DNA of 64,000 nucleotides from contig NZ_JADYWU010000001.1 in NCBI RefSeq assembly GCF_015864665.1, positions 744,001-808,000 of the forward strand, read 5' to 3'. The DNA comes from Salinibacterium sp. SWN167. GTDB lineage: Bacteria > Actinomycetota > Actinomycetes > Actinomycetales > Microbacteriaceae. Shown here one piece after another: positions 1-8,714 of the stretch (positions are counted from its first letter, which is position 1; every line of letters begins with the position of its first letter). The notes beneath the pieces were generated by a model that was not told the DNA's origin, searched no databases, and saw only the letters and a program-made list of their open reading frames with translations. The translations under genes and the position numbers were made by a program.

Positions 1-30
1 CCAAACCCGCACGATGGGTGACAATGGAGC

Positions 31-570
31 ATGAGCTCCGTCGGCACACCAGATCCCAACTCGTCTTGGCTTTCAGATGAGGAGCTTGCGGAGACCCGCA
101 GGCGACTGCCGCTGCTCTATGTAGAGGCGGTTCCTGTGCGAGTAGATGGGCTGGGTCGCGTCACTGAGGTCGGCACTCTGGTGCGCGGCAACGATGGTGA
201 GATTACTCGCACCCTCGTCTCTGGCCGTGTCATGTTTGGCGAGACGTTGCGCGATGCCCTGTTCCGTCATCTGGAAAAGGATCTGGGCCCGATGGCCTTC
301 CCACTTTTGCCCGCAAGCCCGACCCCGTTCATGGTCGCCGAGTACTTCCCGTGGCCCGGCGATAGCCAGTTCACTGATCCCCGCCAGCACGCCGTTTCGA
401 TGGCCTACGTCGTTCCTGTCACGGGTACGTGCGAACCGCGTCAGGATGCGCTTGAGCTCACCTGGTTGAGCCCCGCCGCAGCGGTCTCCGACGACGTCAC
501 CGCCGACATGGAAGGCGGCCGCGGAGCACTCTTGCGCGCCGCCCTCGCTTCCGTCGGCGTTCTGCCGTAA
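31..570 (+). CDS. NUDIX-like hydrolase family protein (DUF4916-type)
   Basis: Encodes 179 residues from an ATG preceded by GGAGC. The sequence resembles the actinobacterial NUDIX-fold family annotated as DUF4916: a beta-rich N-terminal half (LPLLYVEAVPVRVD, then VGTLVR and RTLVSGRVMFGETLRDAL), with the segment GETLRDALFRHLEKDLG in the place of the NUDIX helix. The canonical GX5EX7REUXEEXGU signature is not intact: the RE and EE positions read RH and EK. A classical pyrophosphohydrolase activity is therefore doubtful. No operon partner is visible, because the next gene is convergent and separated by a shared terminator hairpin. The family call is recognition of overall sequence; substrate unknown. 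Confidence 0.7.
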   Translation: MSSVGTPDPNSSWLSDEELAETRRRLPLLYVEAVPVRVDGLGRVTEVGTLVRGNDGEITRTLVSGRVMFGETLRDALFRHLEKDLGPMAFPLLPASPTPFMVAEYFPWPGDSQFTDPRQHAVSMAYVVPVTGTCEPRQDALELTWLSPAAAVSDDVTADMEGGRGALLRAALASVGVLP

Positions 571-602
571 CTCGCGAGCCCCACCACCAGTTAAACGCCG
601 AA

Positions 603-648
603 GGGCGACGAACCCCAACCCAGCATTGCTGGGTGAGATTCGCCGCCC
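603..648. terminator. Bidirectional terminator between NUDIX-like gene and helicase
   Basis: Nested hairpin between two convergent genes. The outer arms GGGCGACGAA (603-612) and TTCGCCGCCC (639-648) pair with one mismatch. Inside them ACCCAGC (618-624) pairs perfectly with GCTGGGT (628-634). It lies in the right place to end both transcripts, although neither side has a long T tract. Confidence 0.6.
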
Positions 649-678
649 TCAGACGGTAAAGCTGTGTTGCGCTGAGCC

Positions 679-2355
679 TTAGCGCCCGCTGCTCGAAGCA
701 CGACGGTTGGGTCGCACTACCTGGCCAACGCGAACGGGTCCGCTTCCGGCCTGAGCGCGGCCCTTGCCGCCGCGCGGACGCGTGGGAGCTTCAGCTTGCT
801 GCTGGCGCGGCTGCTGAGTTGAGCGCTGTTCGCTTGAGCCTGAACCGGCAACGACGGCGCCACGGCCGGAGCCTTGACGATCGTTACGCTGTTGGCCGCC
901 ACGAGCGCCGTCGCGAGCGCCATCACGTGCCTGGCCATCGCGAGCGGCACCGTTACGGCCACCACGAGAGTTACCTCCGTTGCCGCCACGTCCACCGGCT
1001 CCGCCACGTCCACCGGCGCCACCACGGCCACCCTCACGGGCACCATCACGTTCGCCTTCGTAGAATCCGCCTTCGCCGTCGCGACGTGAACGCTTGCGCT
1101 GGGCGTTTGCACCCTGCGAACGTCCACCCTGTGACTGGCCACGGGCGGGAGCTGCTGCGCGAGGCGCAGGCTTGACGTATTCGGCTACTTCACCGGTCAG
1201 GGCCACGACGGCTTCTGACTTGGCGTTGACGTGCTGCGGGGTCACCGTGATGGCGGCCTTACGCAGCAGTGCTGCAGTGTCTTTGCGCTGGGTCGGAAGA
1301 ACGATCGTGACAACGTCGCCCTCTTCTCCGGCACGAGCGGTACGGCCACTGCGGTGCAGGTATGCCTTGTGCTCGGCGGGCGGGTCAACGTGGATGACCA
1401 GCTCAATGTTGTCGACGTGCACGCCGCGGGCTGCGACGTCAGTAGCAACAAGCACCTTCACGTCGCCAGCGGAGAACGCGGCGAGGTTACGGTCACGGGC
1501 AACCTGCGAGAGGTTTCCGTGCAGGTCGACGGCGGGGATTCCGGCATCCGTCAACTGGCGTGCCAGCTTCTTGGCGTGGTGCTTGGTGCGCATGAAGAGG
1601 ATGCGGCGGCCGGTGCCCGAAGCAAGCTTCTCGATGAGAACGCGCTTGGATTCGACGCTCTCGGTCTCGAAGACGTGGTGGGTCATGGCGGAGACGTGCG
1701 AGTTTGCTTCGTCGACCGAGTGCAGAACCTCGTTGTGGAGGAAGCGGCGAACCAGCTTGTCTACACCGTTGTCGAGGGTGGCGCTGAACAGCATCCGCTG
1801 TCCATTGCTGGGGGTCTTGTCGAGGATGCGGGTCACGACGGGCAAGAATCCAAGGTCGGCCATGTGGTCGGCCTCGTCAAGCACGGTGATCTCGATTGCG
1901 TCAAGGCTCACGAAGCCCTGCTTCATGAGGTCTTCGAGGCGACCGGGGCAGGCAACGATAATGTCGACGCCGGCCTTGAGGGCAGCAACCTGGCGGTTCT
2001 GACTCACGCCACCGAAGATTGTGGTGGTGTTGAGGCCATACGCGGCAGCGAGAGGTTCGATCACAGCAGAGATCTGTGTGGCGAGCTCGCGGGTCGGTGC
2101 GAGCACGAGACCCAGCGGGCGACCCGGGCGACGCTTGCCACCGGAGAGTGTGCCACCGAGGCGAGCAACCATCGGAAGAGAGAAGGCGAGGGTCTTGCCC
2201 GAGCCTGTCTTTCCGCGGCCGAGAACATCGCGACCGTTGAGCGTGTCAGGCAGGGTGTCGAGCTGGATGGGGAACGGCGTGGTCTTGCCGTCGGCTGCAA
2301 GAGCAGCAACGAGAGGCGCGGGTACGCCAAGCGAGCTAAAAGTTTGTTCAGTCAA
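679..2355 (-). CDS. DEAD-box ATP-dependent RNA helicase with RGG-rich tail
   Basis: I place the start at TTG 2355 (MTEQTFSSLG), with GAAAGG upstream, giving 558 residues; the frame stays open further upstream but without family similarity. All core motifs are present in order: Q motif (TTPFPIQ), motif I GRGKTGSGKT, PTRELA, DEAD (VLDEADHMADLGF), SAT, then the second RecA domain with ARGVHVDNIELVIHVDPP and HRSGRTARAG. The last ~150 residues are a low-complexity Arg/Gly/Gln/Ser tail containing GGAGGRG repeats, typical of RNA-binding extensions. Likely roles are RNA unwinding in mRNA turnover, ribosome assembly or cold adaptation (family knowledge). It could be named deaD or rhlE; the sequence does not decide. 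Confidence 0.9.
   Translation of the reverse strand: MTEQTFSSLGVPAPLVAALAADGKTTPFPIQLDTLPDTLNGRDVLGRGKTGSGKTLAFSLPMVARLGGTLSGGKRRPGRPLGLVLAPTRELATQISAVIEPLAAAYGLNTTTIFGGVSQNRQVAALKAGVDIIVACPGRLEDLMKQGFVSLDAIEITVLDEADHMADLGFLPVVTRILDKTPSNGQRMLFSATLDNGVDKLVRRFLHNEVLHSVDEANSHVSAMTHHVFETESVESKRVLIEKLASGTGRRILFMRTKHHAKKLARQLTDAGIPAVDLHGNLSQVARDRNLAAFSAGDVKVLVATDVAARGVHVDNIELVIHVDPPAEHKAYLHRSGRTARAGEEGDVVTIVLPTQRKDTAALLRKAAITVTPQHVNAKSEAVVALTGEVAEYVKPAPRAAAPARGQSQGGRSQGANAQRKRSRRDGEGGFYEGERDGAREGGRGGAGGRGGAGGRGGNGGNSRGGRNGAARDGQARDGARDGARGGQQRNDRQGSGRGAVVAGSGSSEQRSTQQPRQQQAEAPTRPRGGKGRAQAGSGPVRVGQVVRPNRRASSSGR
983..1018. repeat. Tandem 18-nt repeat encoding Gly/Arg-rich helicase tail
   Basis: Two consecutive copies of CCGCCACGTCCACCGGC followed by T (983-1000) or G (1001-1018). 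They encode tandem GGAGGRG-type units in the RGG tail of the DEAD-box helicase. The array is a likely site for replication slippage and tail-length variation. Confidence 0.7.
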
Positions 2356-2652
2356 AGTAATGGTGCCTTTCAGGCATAAGTAACAGATGGGCGTTACACC
2401 GGAGGCACACGGGCACAGTTCAAAATGAACGTGGCAGTGCTGATCTACACCGACCCAATCAGGCGTTTCGCACGGGTGCGGCACACAGGTCAGATCTCGA
2501 ACTTTCGTTCGGCGCGGATTACTCCAGTTCGCCGGAGAAAGTTTTCTACGAGCCGCACGTTTCTGATTGACGTGGGCGAGAAGAGGGAAGCGTTCTACGA
2601 CGCAGGGAAACACAATTGTTTCGCAAGTAACCCCAGCGTAGCAGTTATGCCT

Positions 2653-3255
2653 CTAGTAGCGCTCGCCTACCGGCACTTGCCCAGCCAGAGTATTGCCGGC
2701 CTGCGCGAGCGGGCACGCCCACGCCGGGTCATAGGCGCATGACGGGTTGTACGCAAAGTTGAAGTCGAGCACGAGCGACTCGGGGGTACTACCCGGTCCG
2801 AGATCGGCACCCTTGACGGTGTCGAGAAGGTAGCGGCCACCACCGTAGGTTCCACCCTTCACGCGAGAAAGAGCATCCTTCACGGGGATGAAGATGCCGC
2901 CGCCATACGAAGCAAGGCGCCACACATCGAGCGAGCCAACCGAATCAATCTCGACCGTGCCCAGCAGGTCGAACGGCACCACGCCATCCGTTCCGGTCTC
3001 GACGTTCATGCGGCGACCGTCGCCCGGAACAATGGATGCCTCGAAACGCCAAGCGGGATCGTAGGCCTCGAACGGCAGCCCCTTAAAGCCGCGCACGTCC
3101 TCCGGCAAGAGCGGCGAAGCTGGATGCGTGGCAAACATCTCATCTCGACCCGCCCGCCAAGCGGCGTGGGCGCTCGCGGCATCCGGGTTCTCGCGGATAG
3201 CGGCGTAGAGAGCAAAGTTGCGGCGGCGCCAGTCGGCTACCTCAAGGGCGGTCAT
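2653..3255 (-). CDS. DUF1684 domain-containing protein
   Basis: Encodes 200 residues and matches the DUF1684 family across its length. Features include an N-terminal WRRRNFALYAAIRENP helix, the ATHPASPLLPEDVRGFKGL segment, a beta-rich middle, and the terminal YGGGRYLLDTVKGAD...LDFNFAYNPSCAYDPAWACPLA block with two cysteines. Function is unknown. No signal peptide is evident. Its start overlaps the end of the LigD-type gene by 4 bp (ATGA), so the two are probably co-transcribed and translationally coupled. Confidence 0.8.
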   Translation of the reverse strand: MTALEVADWRRRNFALYAAIRENPDAASAHAAWRAGRDEMFATHPASPLLPEDVRGFKGLPFEAYDPAWRFEASIVPGDGRRMNVETGTDGVVPFDLLGTVEIDSVGSLDVWRLASYGGGIFIPVKDALSRVKGGTYGGGRYLLDTVKGADLGPGSTPESLVLDFNFAYNPSCAYDPAWACPLAQAGNTLAGQVPVGERY

Positions 3256-4160
3256 GGCTTCAGGTTATCTCGCGCAGCCGACAGTGCGGCGAGCGGATCC
3301 TCGAGCTGCGTCACCCGTTCCATCACTTCGCGGTACCCCAGTTGAGCAAGGTTGGGGTCGGCAAGTTCGTGCCAGGTGCGCGGCGTTGCCACGGTGGGAT
3401 GGAGGCGCCCGCGCAACGAATACGGCGTCACCGTGGTCTTGGCGGCACTGTTTTGGCTCCAGTCGACGAGCACCTTGCCGGGGCGCAGCGAACGCTTCAT
3501 GTCGCTGACGACGAGGTCGGGATGATCGGCCTCTAACGCTCGCGCAAGCTCGTGCGCCACCGCTGACATCTTCTGAGAGTTGGAGCGGCCATCGAGGCCT
3601 GCATACACGTGGATGCCTTTGCTCCCGCTGGTCACCGGCACCGGTTTCAGATCCATGTCTTCCAATAGCGCGCGAGCGTAGCGCGCGACTTCGGCGCACT
3701 CGGGCAGCCCGACGCCCTCGCCGGGGTCAAGGTCGAGCACTAGCCGATCGGGATTCTTGGGCTGGCCGTTCTTGCCGAATCGCCACTGCGGAACATGAAG
3801 TTCGAGGGCAGCCACCTGAGCGAACCAGGCGAGAGTCGCGCGGTCGTTGACGAGCGGGTACACGTTGGAGTGGTCTTTGTGTTTCATTGTGCGGCGAGCA
3901 ATCCAGTCAGGCGCGAAGTTTTCGAGGTTTTTCTGAAAGAAGAAAGCGCCCGGGTTCTCAGCAGTTCCTACCCCGTCAACCCAGCGCTTTCGGGTGGCAG
4001 GGCGGTCGTGGGAGTGCGCGATGACCAAGTCGGCGACGGCGTCGTAGTACTCAAGAACGTCGGCTTTGGTGGTTCCCGTTTCTGGGTAGAGCACCTTGTC
4101 GAGATTGCTCAGGGTGAGGGAGTGGCCGTCGATGGTGATGGCCTGCCGTGAGTGCGCCAT
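3252..4160 (-). CDS. LigD-type DNA/RNA polymerase (primase) domain protein
   Basis: 302 residues corresponding to the archaeo-eukaryotic-primase domain of the NHEJ enzyme LigD, present here without ligase or 3'-phosphoesterase domains. Visible motifs are VLDLDPGEG with metal-binding D143 and D145, TSGSKGIHVY with H184, and KVLVDWSQN with D233, so the catalytic triad appears intact. Family role: nucleotide or ribonucleotide addition, gap filling and end synapsis in Ku-dependent repair. Neither Ku nor an ATP-dependent ligase is in the window. Overlaps the downstream DUF1684 start by 4 bp; the topoisomerase IB gene ends 50 bp upstream on the same strand, so a DNA-metabolism operon is likely. Confidence 0.87.
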   Translation of the reverse strand: MAHSRQAITIDGHSLTLSNLDKVLYPETGTTKADVLEYYDAVADLVIAHSHDRPATRKRWVDGVGTAENPGAFFFQKNLENFAPDWIARRTMKHKDHSNVYPLVNDRATLAWFAQVAALELHVPQWRFGKNGQPKNPDRLVLDLDPGEGVGLPECAEVARYARALLEDMDLKPVPVTSGSKGIHVYAGLDGRSNSQKMSAVAHELARALEADHPDLVVSDMKRSLRPGKVLVDWSQNSAAKTTVTPYSLRGRLHPTVATPRTWHELADPNLAQLGYREVMERVTQLEDPLAALSAARDNLKP

Positions 4161-4209
4161 CCGTTCAGAATGCGCTCAAACCACTCGCCACACAAGGCCA
4201 GCGTTTGAC

Positions 4210-5202
4210 TCAGTCGCGGGAGATTAACAGACGCACTTCACTTTCCGCGGAGGCGAGACGGTGCGGATCGATGGTCTCACCCGCCGAGAACAGGTCAACG
4301 ATGCGGGGATCGACGTAGCTTTTCTTCGCGATGGCGGGCGTATTGCCGAGCACCTCCGCGGCGGCCTCCATCGCCTCTCGGATGACGCGCGAGCGTGCCC
4401 GTTGGCTCAGTTTCTTCACTGCCACGTCGGATGCGGCTGCGCTCACCGCCAGACTTGATGCCGCCGCAATCGTGCCGCGCAGCGTGCGAAAGTCCTTGGC
4501 GGTGAAGTCGCCACCGGTGCGTTCGCGAACGTAGTCGTTGATGTCCGCAGCGGTCAGCGACCGGCGCTCGCGGCCCTCCCGCCACGACAGTACCGATGCA
4601 TCGGGAGCACTGCGCAGGCGTCGCCGGATGAACTCGGCGAGATCGGCATCCACTATTTCGCTTTCCCACTGCTGGCCGCTCTTGCCGGGAAAACAGAGTT
4701 GCACGCGGTCGCCGATGACGGTGACGTGGTCGCACAGCAGAGTGGAGAGGCCGTGGCTGCCGTGCTCTTCGGCATAGCGTTCGCTGCCGACGCGCAATGA
4801 GCCGGTGTCGAGCATCCGAAACGCGGCGGCACGAGTGCGCTCGCGGGGGTCGTCGCTGGAGCGCAAAGTACGGGTGACGACACCGCGGGCGCCGGGGAGC
4901 ACTGCCGCGAGTTCGAGCGCGCGGTCGAACTTCACGCGATCTTGACGCTCACGCCAGGCCGGGTGGTAGATGTATTGGCGACGGCCTGCCTCGTCGAAGC
5001 CGGTCGCAAGCACGTGACCGTTTTCGTACGGACAAATCCACACGTCAGTCCATGCCGGTGGGATGCCCAGCGAGCCGAAACGCGCCTTGAGATCGGCCTC
5101 GGTTACTGTTTCGCCAGCAGGGTCGCGGTAGCTGAATCCCCGGCCCGATCGCACGCGCGAGTAGCCGCGCCCTGTTGTATTGCTTCGCCGCAGTCGAGGC
5201 AC
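4210..5202 (-). CDS. DNA topoisomerase IB
   Basis: 330 residues, starting at GTG 5202 with AAAGGA upstream. It matches the bacterial (poxvirus-like) type IB topoisomerases: an N-terminal domain (IPPAWTDVWICPYENGHVLATGFD, GRRQYIYHPAWRERQ) followed by the catalytic domain. Candidate catalytic residues are the Arg in LRVGSERY, the Lys in FPGKSG, the Arg in DFRTLRGT, and the nucleophile Tyr296 in AKKSYVDPRI. It relaxes supercoils through a 3'-phosphotyrosyl intermediate. It lies immediately upstream of the LigD polymerase-domain gene in the same orientation, suggesting co-expression. Confidence 0.93.
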   Translation of the reverse strand: MPRLRRSNTTGRGYSRVRSGRGFSYRDPAGETVTEADLKARFGSLGIPPAWTDVWICPYENGHVLATGFDEAGRRQYIYHPAWRERQDRVKFDRALELAAVLPGARGVVTRTLRSSDDPRERTRAAAFRMLDTGSLRVGSERYAEEHGSHGLSTLLCDHVTVIGDRVQLCFPGKSGQQWESEIVDADLAEFIRRRLRSAPDASVLSWREGRERRSLTAADINDYVRERTGGDFTAKDFRTLRGTIAAASSLAVSAAASDVAVKKLSQRARSRVIREAMEAAAEVLGNTPAIAKKSYVDPRIVDLFSAGETIDPHRLASAESEVRLLISRD

Positions 5203-5264
5203 CGCGTGTTCCTTTCGCGCCCACGATTCGGCTCACGCCGACGGCTGAAGCCACAACGGTCAAC

Positions 5265-5771
5265 CTAAAGATTGAGATTAGTTCTTCTTGTTGTGCCCCA
5301 ACTCCACGTTGGGGCAAGTCGCTGCAGTGCGGCACCACGCCACTGCCAGAAGGCCCAATAGAGCGGCCACAGCAGGGGAGTGAGAATGCCAGCGCTAAAG
5401 ATCAACTGGTCGCGATACAGAGTTTTTCCCCCGGGAGCGGGGCTGACGGCCATCGTGTGTTCCCACTCGGTGACGAGAGCGAGGGGGCCGCTGAGGCCGC
5501 GGCCACGGTCGCGCACGAGGCGAACACCATGAGGGGCCTCCTCGAACGATATGTCGATTACTTGCTGACCAACCGTTACAAGGCCGAGCGCTGCCATATT
5601 GACCGGATGCTCGCCGGGCTGCCACAGCTCAGGAAAGCCGCCGACCTCCAAGGATTTGAAGGTCGTCAGCGGGGCCGACACTTGTTGAAACACGTGCGGG
5701 CTGCGGATGGCACGCCACGCGTCGTCGGGGTCACAATCGAGTACGAGCTTCAGCAGAACGCGCATAGTCAT
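5265..5771 (-). CDS. SRPBCC-family protein
   Basis: 168 residues with the START/SRPBCC-like pattern: N-terminal strand VLLKLVLDCDPDDAWRAIRSP, the middle TTFKSLEVGGFPELWQPGEHPV, and a C-terminal helix around LLWPLYWAFWQWRGAALQRLAP. The fold binds small hydrophobic ligands; no ligand can be inferred here. Start could be ATG 5771 (MTMR) or ATG 5765 two codons later, with no strong Shine-Dalgarno for either. Ends 62 bp from the topoisomerase start, same strand. Confidence 0.65.
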   Translation of the reverse strand: MTMRVLLKLVLDCDPDDAWRAIRSPHVFQQVSAPLTTFKSLEVGGFPELWQPGEHPVNMAALGLVTVGQQVIDISFEEAPHGVRLVRDRGRGLSGPLALVTEWEHTMAVSPAPGGKTLYRDQLIFSAGILTPLLWPLYWAFWQWRGAALQRLAPTWSWGTTRRTNLNL

Positions 5772-5872
5772 AGTTTCTACCAGTGCGATTCAGGAATCCA
5801 GAGTGGAACAGAAAAGAACCAAGTGGCGCAGGCTCGTCCTAAACTGTGGGCACCGATTCGGCAGGAGCCGCG

Positions 5873-6931
5873 ATGCCCATTCCTCCCCACACGAGTTCGA
5901 ATCCGAGCACCGCCGGGGCGATACCCGAGACGATGACGGCCGTGACTGCTCGGCGCTATGGCGACACAGATGTCCTGGCGATCGAGACCATTCCGACTCC
6001 CGCTGTCACGCCGGGAAAGCTACTAGTGCAGGTGCTTGGTTCTTCCGCGAACGCTCTCGACTGGCGCATCCTGAGTGGCACGCCGCTGTTCGTTCGATTG
6101 GTCATGGGGCTGCGTAAACCCAAGCGTCTCAGCCCGGGAGCGGATGTCGCGGGGCGCGTGCTTGCGGTCGGCGAGGGCGTTACCGGCTTCGCGATCGGAG
6201 ATGCTGTCTTTGGCGAGGCAGCCGGCGGAGCATTCGCCGAGTACGCGTCTGTCACCGCCAAGAACTGTGTTGTGCTGCCGGCGGGCGTCGACTTCGTGGC
6301 GGCCGGAGCAACGCCGGTCGCTGGCCTGACCGCGCTGCAGGGCTTGCGACGCGAAGGCGCAGTGCAGCCCGGTGACCGCGTGCTCATCAATGGTGCAGCG
6401 GGTGGAGTCGGCACGTTTGCCGTGCAGCTCGCTCGCATTCTCGGCGCAACGGAGATCACTGCAGTCTGCAGCGGTCGCAACGTGGAGCAATCGCGGGCCT
6501 TGGGCGCTACGCGCGTCATCGACTACGAAAGCGAGGACTACATCGCGGCCGGCGGCCAGTACGACGTGGTCTTCGACCTCATGGGCAACCGAACCGCAGA
6601 CGAGCTGCGCAGCATCCTTGCTCCCGGCGCCCGCGTCGTGGGAGTCAGCGGCCCCATGACCAACCGGTGGGTCGGCCCCGTCTTCCACCTGATGCGCATG
6701 GGGCGGGCCTTCAAAGGGACGGATGTCTCCTTCCACCAGTTCACCGCTGCACCCACGCCCGACGACCTCACCTACCTGGCCGAGTTGCTCGCATCCGGCG
6801 AGCTCGTTCCCGCGATCGAACGCGTTGTCGGGCTCGACGGAGTCGTTGACGCGATCGACCAGATCGCCTCCAGCCATGGCAGCGGCAAGGTTGCGGTCGT
6901 GCCGAGTGGGGCTCCGAACCCTGCTGAATAG
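5873..6931 (+). CDS. Zinc-independent MDR-family NAD(P)-dependent oxidoreductase
   Basis: Medium-chain dehydrogenase/reductase of the quinone-oxidoreductase type. It has the GroES-like N-terminal domain (MTAVTARRYGDTDVLAIETIPTP, GADVAGRVLAVGEGVTGFAIGDAVFG) and a Rossmann domain with the NADPH motif NGAAGGVGTFAVQLARILGA. The structural-zinc cysteine cluster of classical alcohol dehydrogenases is absent. Likely reduces quinones or enones with NADPH; substrate unknown. The start is uncertain: GTG 5846, ATG 5873 or ATG 5933. The last gives 332 residues, nearest the family norm, and begins directly at conserved sequence. Confidence 0.85.
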   Translation: MPIPPHTSSNPSTAGAIPETMTAVTARRYGDTDVLAIETIPTPAVTPGKLLVQVLGSSANALDWRILSGTPLFVRLVMGLRKPKRLSPGADVAGRVLAVGEGVTGFAIGDAVFGEAAGGAFAEYASVTAKNCVVLPAGVDFVAAGATPVAGLTALQGLRREGAVQPGDRVLINGAAGGVGTFAVQLARILGATEITAVCSGRNVEQSRALGATRVIDYESEDYIAAGGQYDVVFDLMGNRTADELRSILAPGARVVGVSGPMTNRWVGPVFHLMRMGRAFKGTDVSFHQFTAAPTPDDLTYLAELLASGELVPAIERVVGLDGVVDAIDQIASSHGSGKVAVVPSGAPNPAE

Positions 6932-7045
6932 CTGCGTGATTTCGTCATTGCAGCGATGCGGCAGTCCGCAGCCGCCCGCCCGCGTCTGATGTCACATTCT
7001 GTAACCCAACGTGACCGAGACGACCGCCGCGTTTAACCTCAAGAA

Positions 7046-7588
7046 GTGAACGATCCCCGCACCCAACCCCAGTACCAAGTTCGCTTTGGCTTCGGCGGCG
7101 CCCAAGCGCTCGAGCTGAGCACCGGTGCCGACGTTGTCGTGTGGGCGGATGCTCTCGCCGACGGTTCAACGCCCGCCCCCGAGTTGCCCGGAACATTCTC
7201 GATTCTCAGCGCCGGCACCGGGGCAGCCAAGGCCGTCGCCGGATGGGTCATCGCGCAACAAGAACTCAAAGGTGACCGCTTCACCGTCGCCGTTATCGCT
7301 GCCGGAAACGCGCACGGCGGGTTCACCGTCGACGACCTCCTCGCGGCGGGTGCGATCGTAGATGCTCTCGCCGATGCCGGCATTGACTACATTTCGCCGG
7401 AAGCGGCATCCGCCGTCGCTGCGTTTACCGGCTTGCAGCCTGCCCACAACCACCTGCTGTCGGCGAGTACGGCAGGCCAGCTGCTGATTCAGGATGCCGG
7501 ACGCGGCGCCCTCGATGAGGCCATTGTCAGCAACGCTGCAGCCAGTTTTGCCATCGTTCAGCACAGTCGGCAACTCGTTCGGGAATGA
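7046..7588 (+). CDS. 2-phosphosulfolactate phosphatase-like (ComB family)
   Basis: 180 residues from GTG 7046. Resembles the ComB/2-phosphosulfolactate phosphatase family: VVVWADALADG in the N-terminal part and VAVIAAGNAHGGFTVDDLLAAGAIVDAL in the middle, where family members carry the (I/V)PAG..........EDxxAAG-type element. Methanogens use ComB in coenzyme M biosynthesis; actinobacteria do not make coenzyme M, so the true substrate here is unknown. At 180 residues it is shorter than typical ComB (about 230). Stands alone between the MDR gene and the DUF427 gene. Confidence 0.65.
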   Translation: MNDPRTQPQYQVRFGFGGAQALELSTGADVVVWADALADGSTPAPELPGTFSILSAGTGAAKAVAGWVIAQQELKGDRFTVAVIAAGNAHGGFTVDDLLAAGAIVDALADAGIDYISPEAASAVAAFTGLQPAHNHLLSASTAGQLLIQDAGRGALDEAIVSNAAASFAIVQHSRQLVRE

Positions 7589-7673
7589 CCCTCGCGCTGT
7601 GAGCGTTGAACCGAATAGTCACTGACTGAGCTACCTGTCATTGACTCACGACATCGACTCAACGGAGGACAGT

Positions 7674-7976
7674 ATGAAGGCAGTAATCGGCGACACCGTC
7701 ATCGCAGAAGCACCCAAGGAAGATCTCCTCAAGATTGAGGGCAACTGGTATTTCCCGCCGGCCAGCGTGAACCACGAACTGCTCGAGAAGAGCCCCACCC
7801 CGTACCACTGCCCGTGGAAGGGTGACTGCCAGTACTTCATCGTCAGCGCCAACGGCCAGAAGTTCCAGGACCGCGCTTTTAGCTACCCGAACATCCTCCC
7901 GGGAGCCGCAGAGCGCGTCGGCAAAGACTTCTCCAACTACGTCACCTTCTGGAAAGAGGTTCAGTTCGTCGACTAA
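7674..7976 (+). CDS. DUF427 domain-containing protein
   Basis: 100 residues, starting at ATG 7674, seven bases after GGAGG (7663-7667); the frame is open 33 nt further upstream without a ribosome site. The conserved DUF427 core is obvious: MKAVIGDTVIAEAP, then KIEGNWYFPPASVNHELLE, STPYHCPWKGDCQYF with two cysteines, and FSYPNILPGAAERVGKDFSNYVTFWKEVQ. Small single-domain proteins of this family have no established biochemical function. A weak hairpin (GTCGA-CTAA-TCGAC, 7968-7981) spans the stop codon and may aid termination before the convergent CGNR gene. Confidence 0.85.
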   Translation: MKAVIGDTVIAEAPKEDLLKIEGNWYFPPASVNHELLEKSPTPYHCPWKGDCQYFIVSANGQKFQDRAFSYPNILPGAAERVGKDFSNYVTFWKEVQFVD

Positions 7977-8000
7977 TCGACAACTTTCTCTAGTGCGCAG

Positions 8001-8663
8001 TTAGCGTGCCGCAGTGCGGGCACGATGGCTGCGCACTTTTGCGCGGTTACCGCAGCGCTGCATCGAGCACCAGCGGCGGTTATTGGAGCGGGATTCGTCG
8101 TAGAAGACGAGAGCGCAATCGTCGGCAGCGCACTCCCGGATGCGTTCGTGCTGCTCTTCGCCAAACAAGAAGACGGCTTCACGCGCCATCGTCGCGAGGG
8201 CTTGGCCGGTGCGAACGCGCGTGCGGCCTGCCTGCAGGTTTCCTCCCGCTAGCCGCGGGGGAACATCCGGGGTCGCCGCGAACAGGTTGATGATGTCGAT
8301 CTGCTTCGGGTCGGGGTCACCGTTCACGCTCAGCGTGGTGGCGATCGACGCAATCGCTTCGCGTAGACCCTTCGCATCCGTGAGGTCACGATCGGTGACG
8401 GTGCCATCGCAGGCTTCAAAGCGACCCTCAAGCCACGTCGCCAGATCGGCTGGGGTGTGCAGGCGCTCCCACTCGGGATTGTTGCCCATCGCACCGGTGT
8501 AGGCGAAGTCGAGCGCGCGGGCGCCAGAATCGAACCACCACTGACGTGACGTGCGCGACTTAAACCATTGGCCAGTCGCACCGCCGGCGTTGTCGCTCGC
8601 GGGCGTGTTGGCGGGCATGGTTCTGGGCGTGCCAGTAGGAGTGGTGGTTTCGGGATGCTGCAC
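8001..8663 (-). CDS. CGNR zinc-finger protein (ABATE-domain regulator)
   Basis: 220 residues from GTG 8663. The C-terminus carries the CGNR zinc finger: CAADDCALVFYDESRSNNRRWCSMQRCGNRAKVRSHRAR, with four cysteines. The N-terminal region corresponds to the ABATE ligand-binding-like domain (RQWWFDSGARALDFAYTG, ADLATWLEGRF). Proteins of this family are presumed stress-responsive transcription regulators. An internal ATG (MPANTPASDN) is an alternative start because the first 15 residues are Pro/Thr-rich and not conserved in appearance. Confidence 0.85.
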   Translation of the reverse strand: MQHPETTTPTGTPRTMPANTPASDNAGGATGQWFKSRTSRQWWFDSGARALDFAYTGAMGNNPEWERLHTPADLATWLEGRFEACDGTVTDRDLTDAKGLREAIASIATTLSVNGDPDPKQIDIINLFAATPDVPPRLAGGNLQAGRTRVRTGQALATMAREAVFLFGEEQHERIRECAADDCALVFYDESRSNNRRWCSMQRCGNRAKVRSHRARTAAR

Positions 8664-8714
8664 CTAACCATTATCGCCGGTTACGCGACACCCCGTGACC
8701 GAGTGCGCTCGCGG

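Noticed and set aside
983-1018. CRISPR-like or minisatellite array in the helicase tail
   Set aside because: Only two 18-nt units in frame encoding GGAGGRG; it is coding low complexity.
1231-2379. 382-codon plus-strand open frame opposite the DEAD-box helicase
   Set aside because: It mirrors the helicase codons; the helicase has every motif intact.
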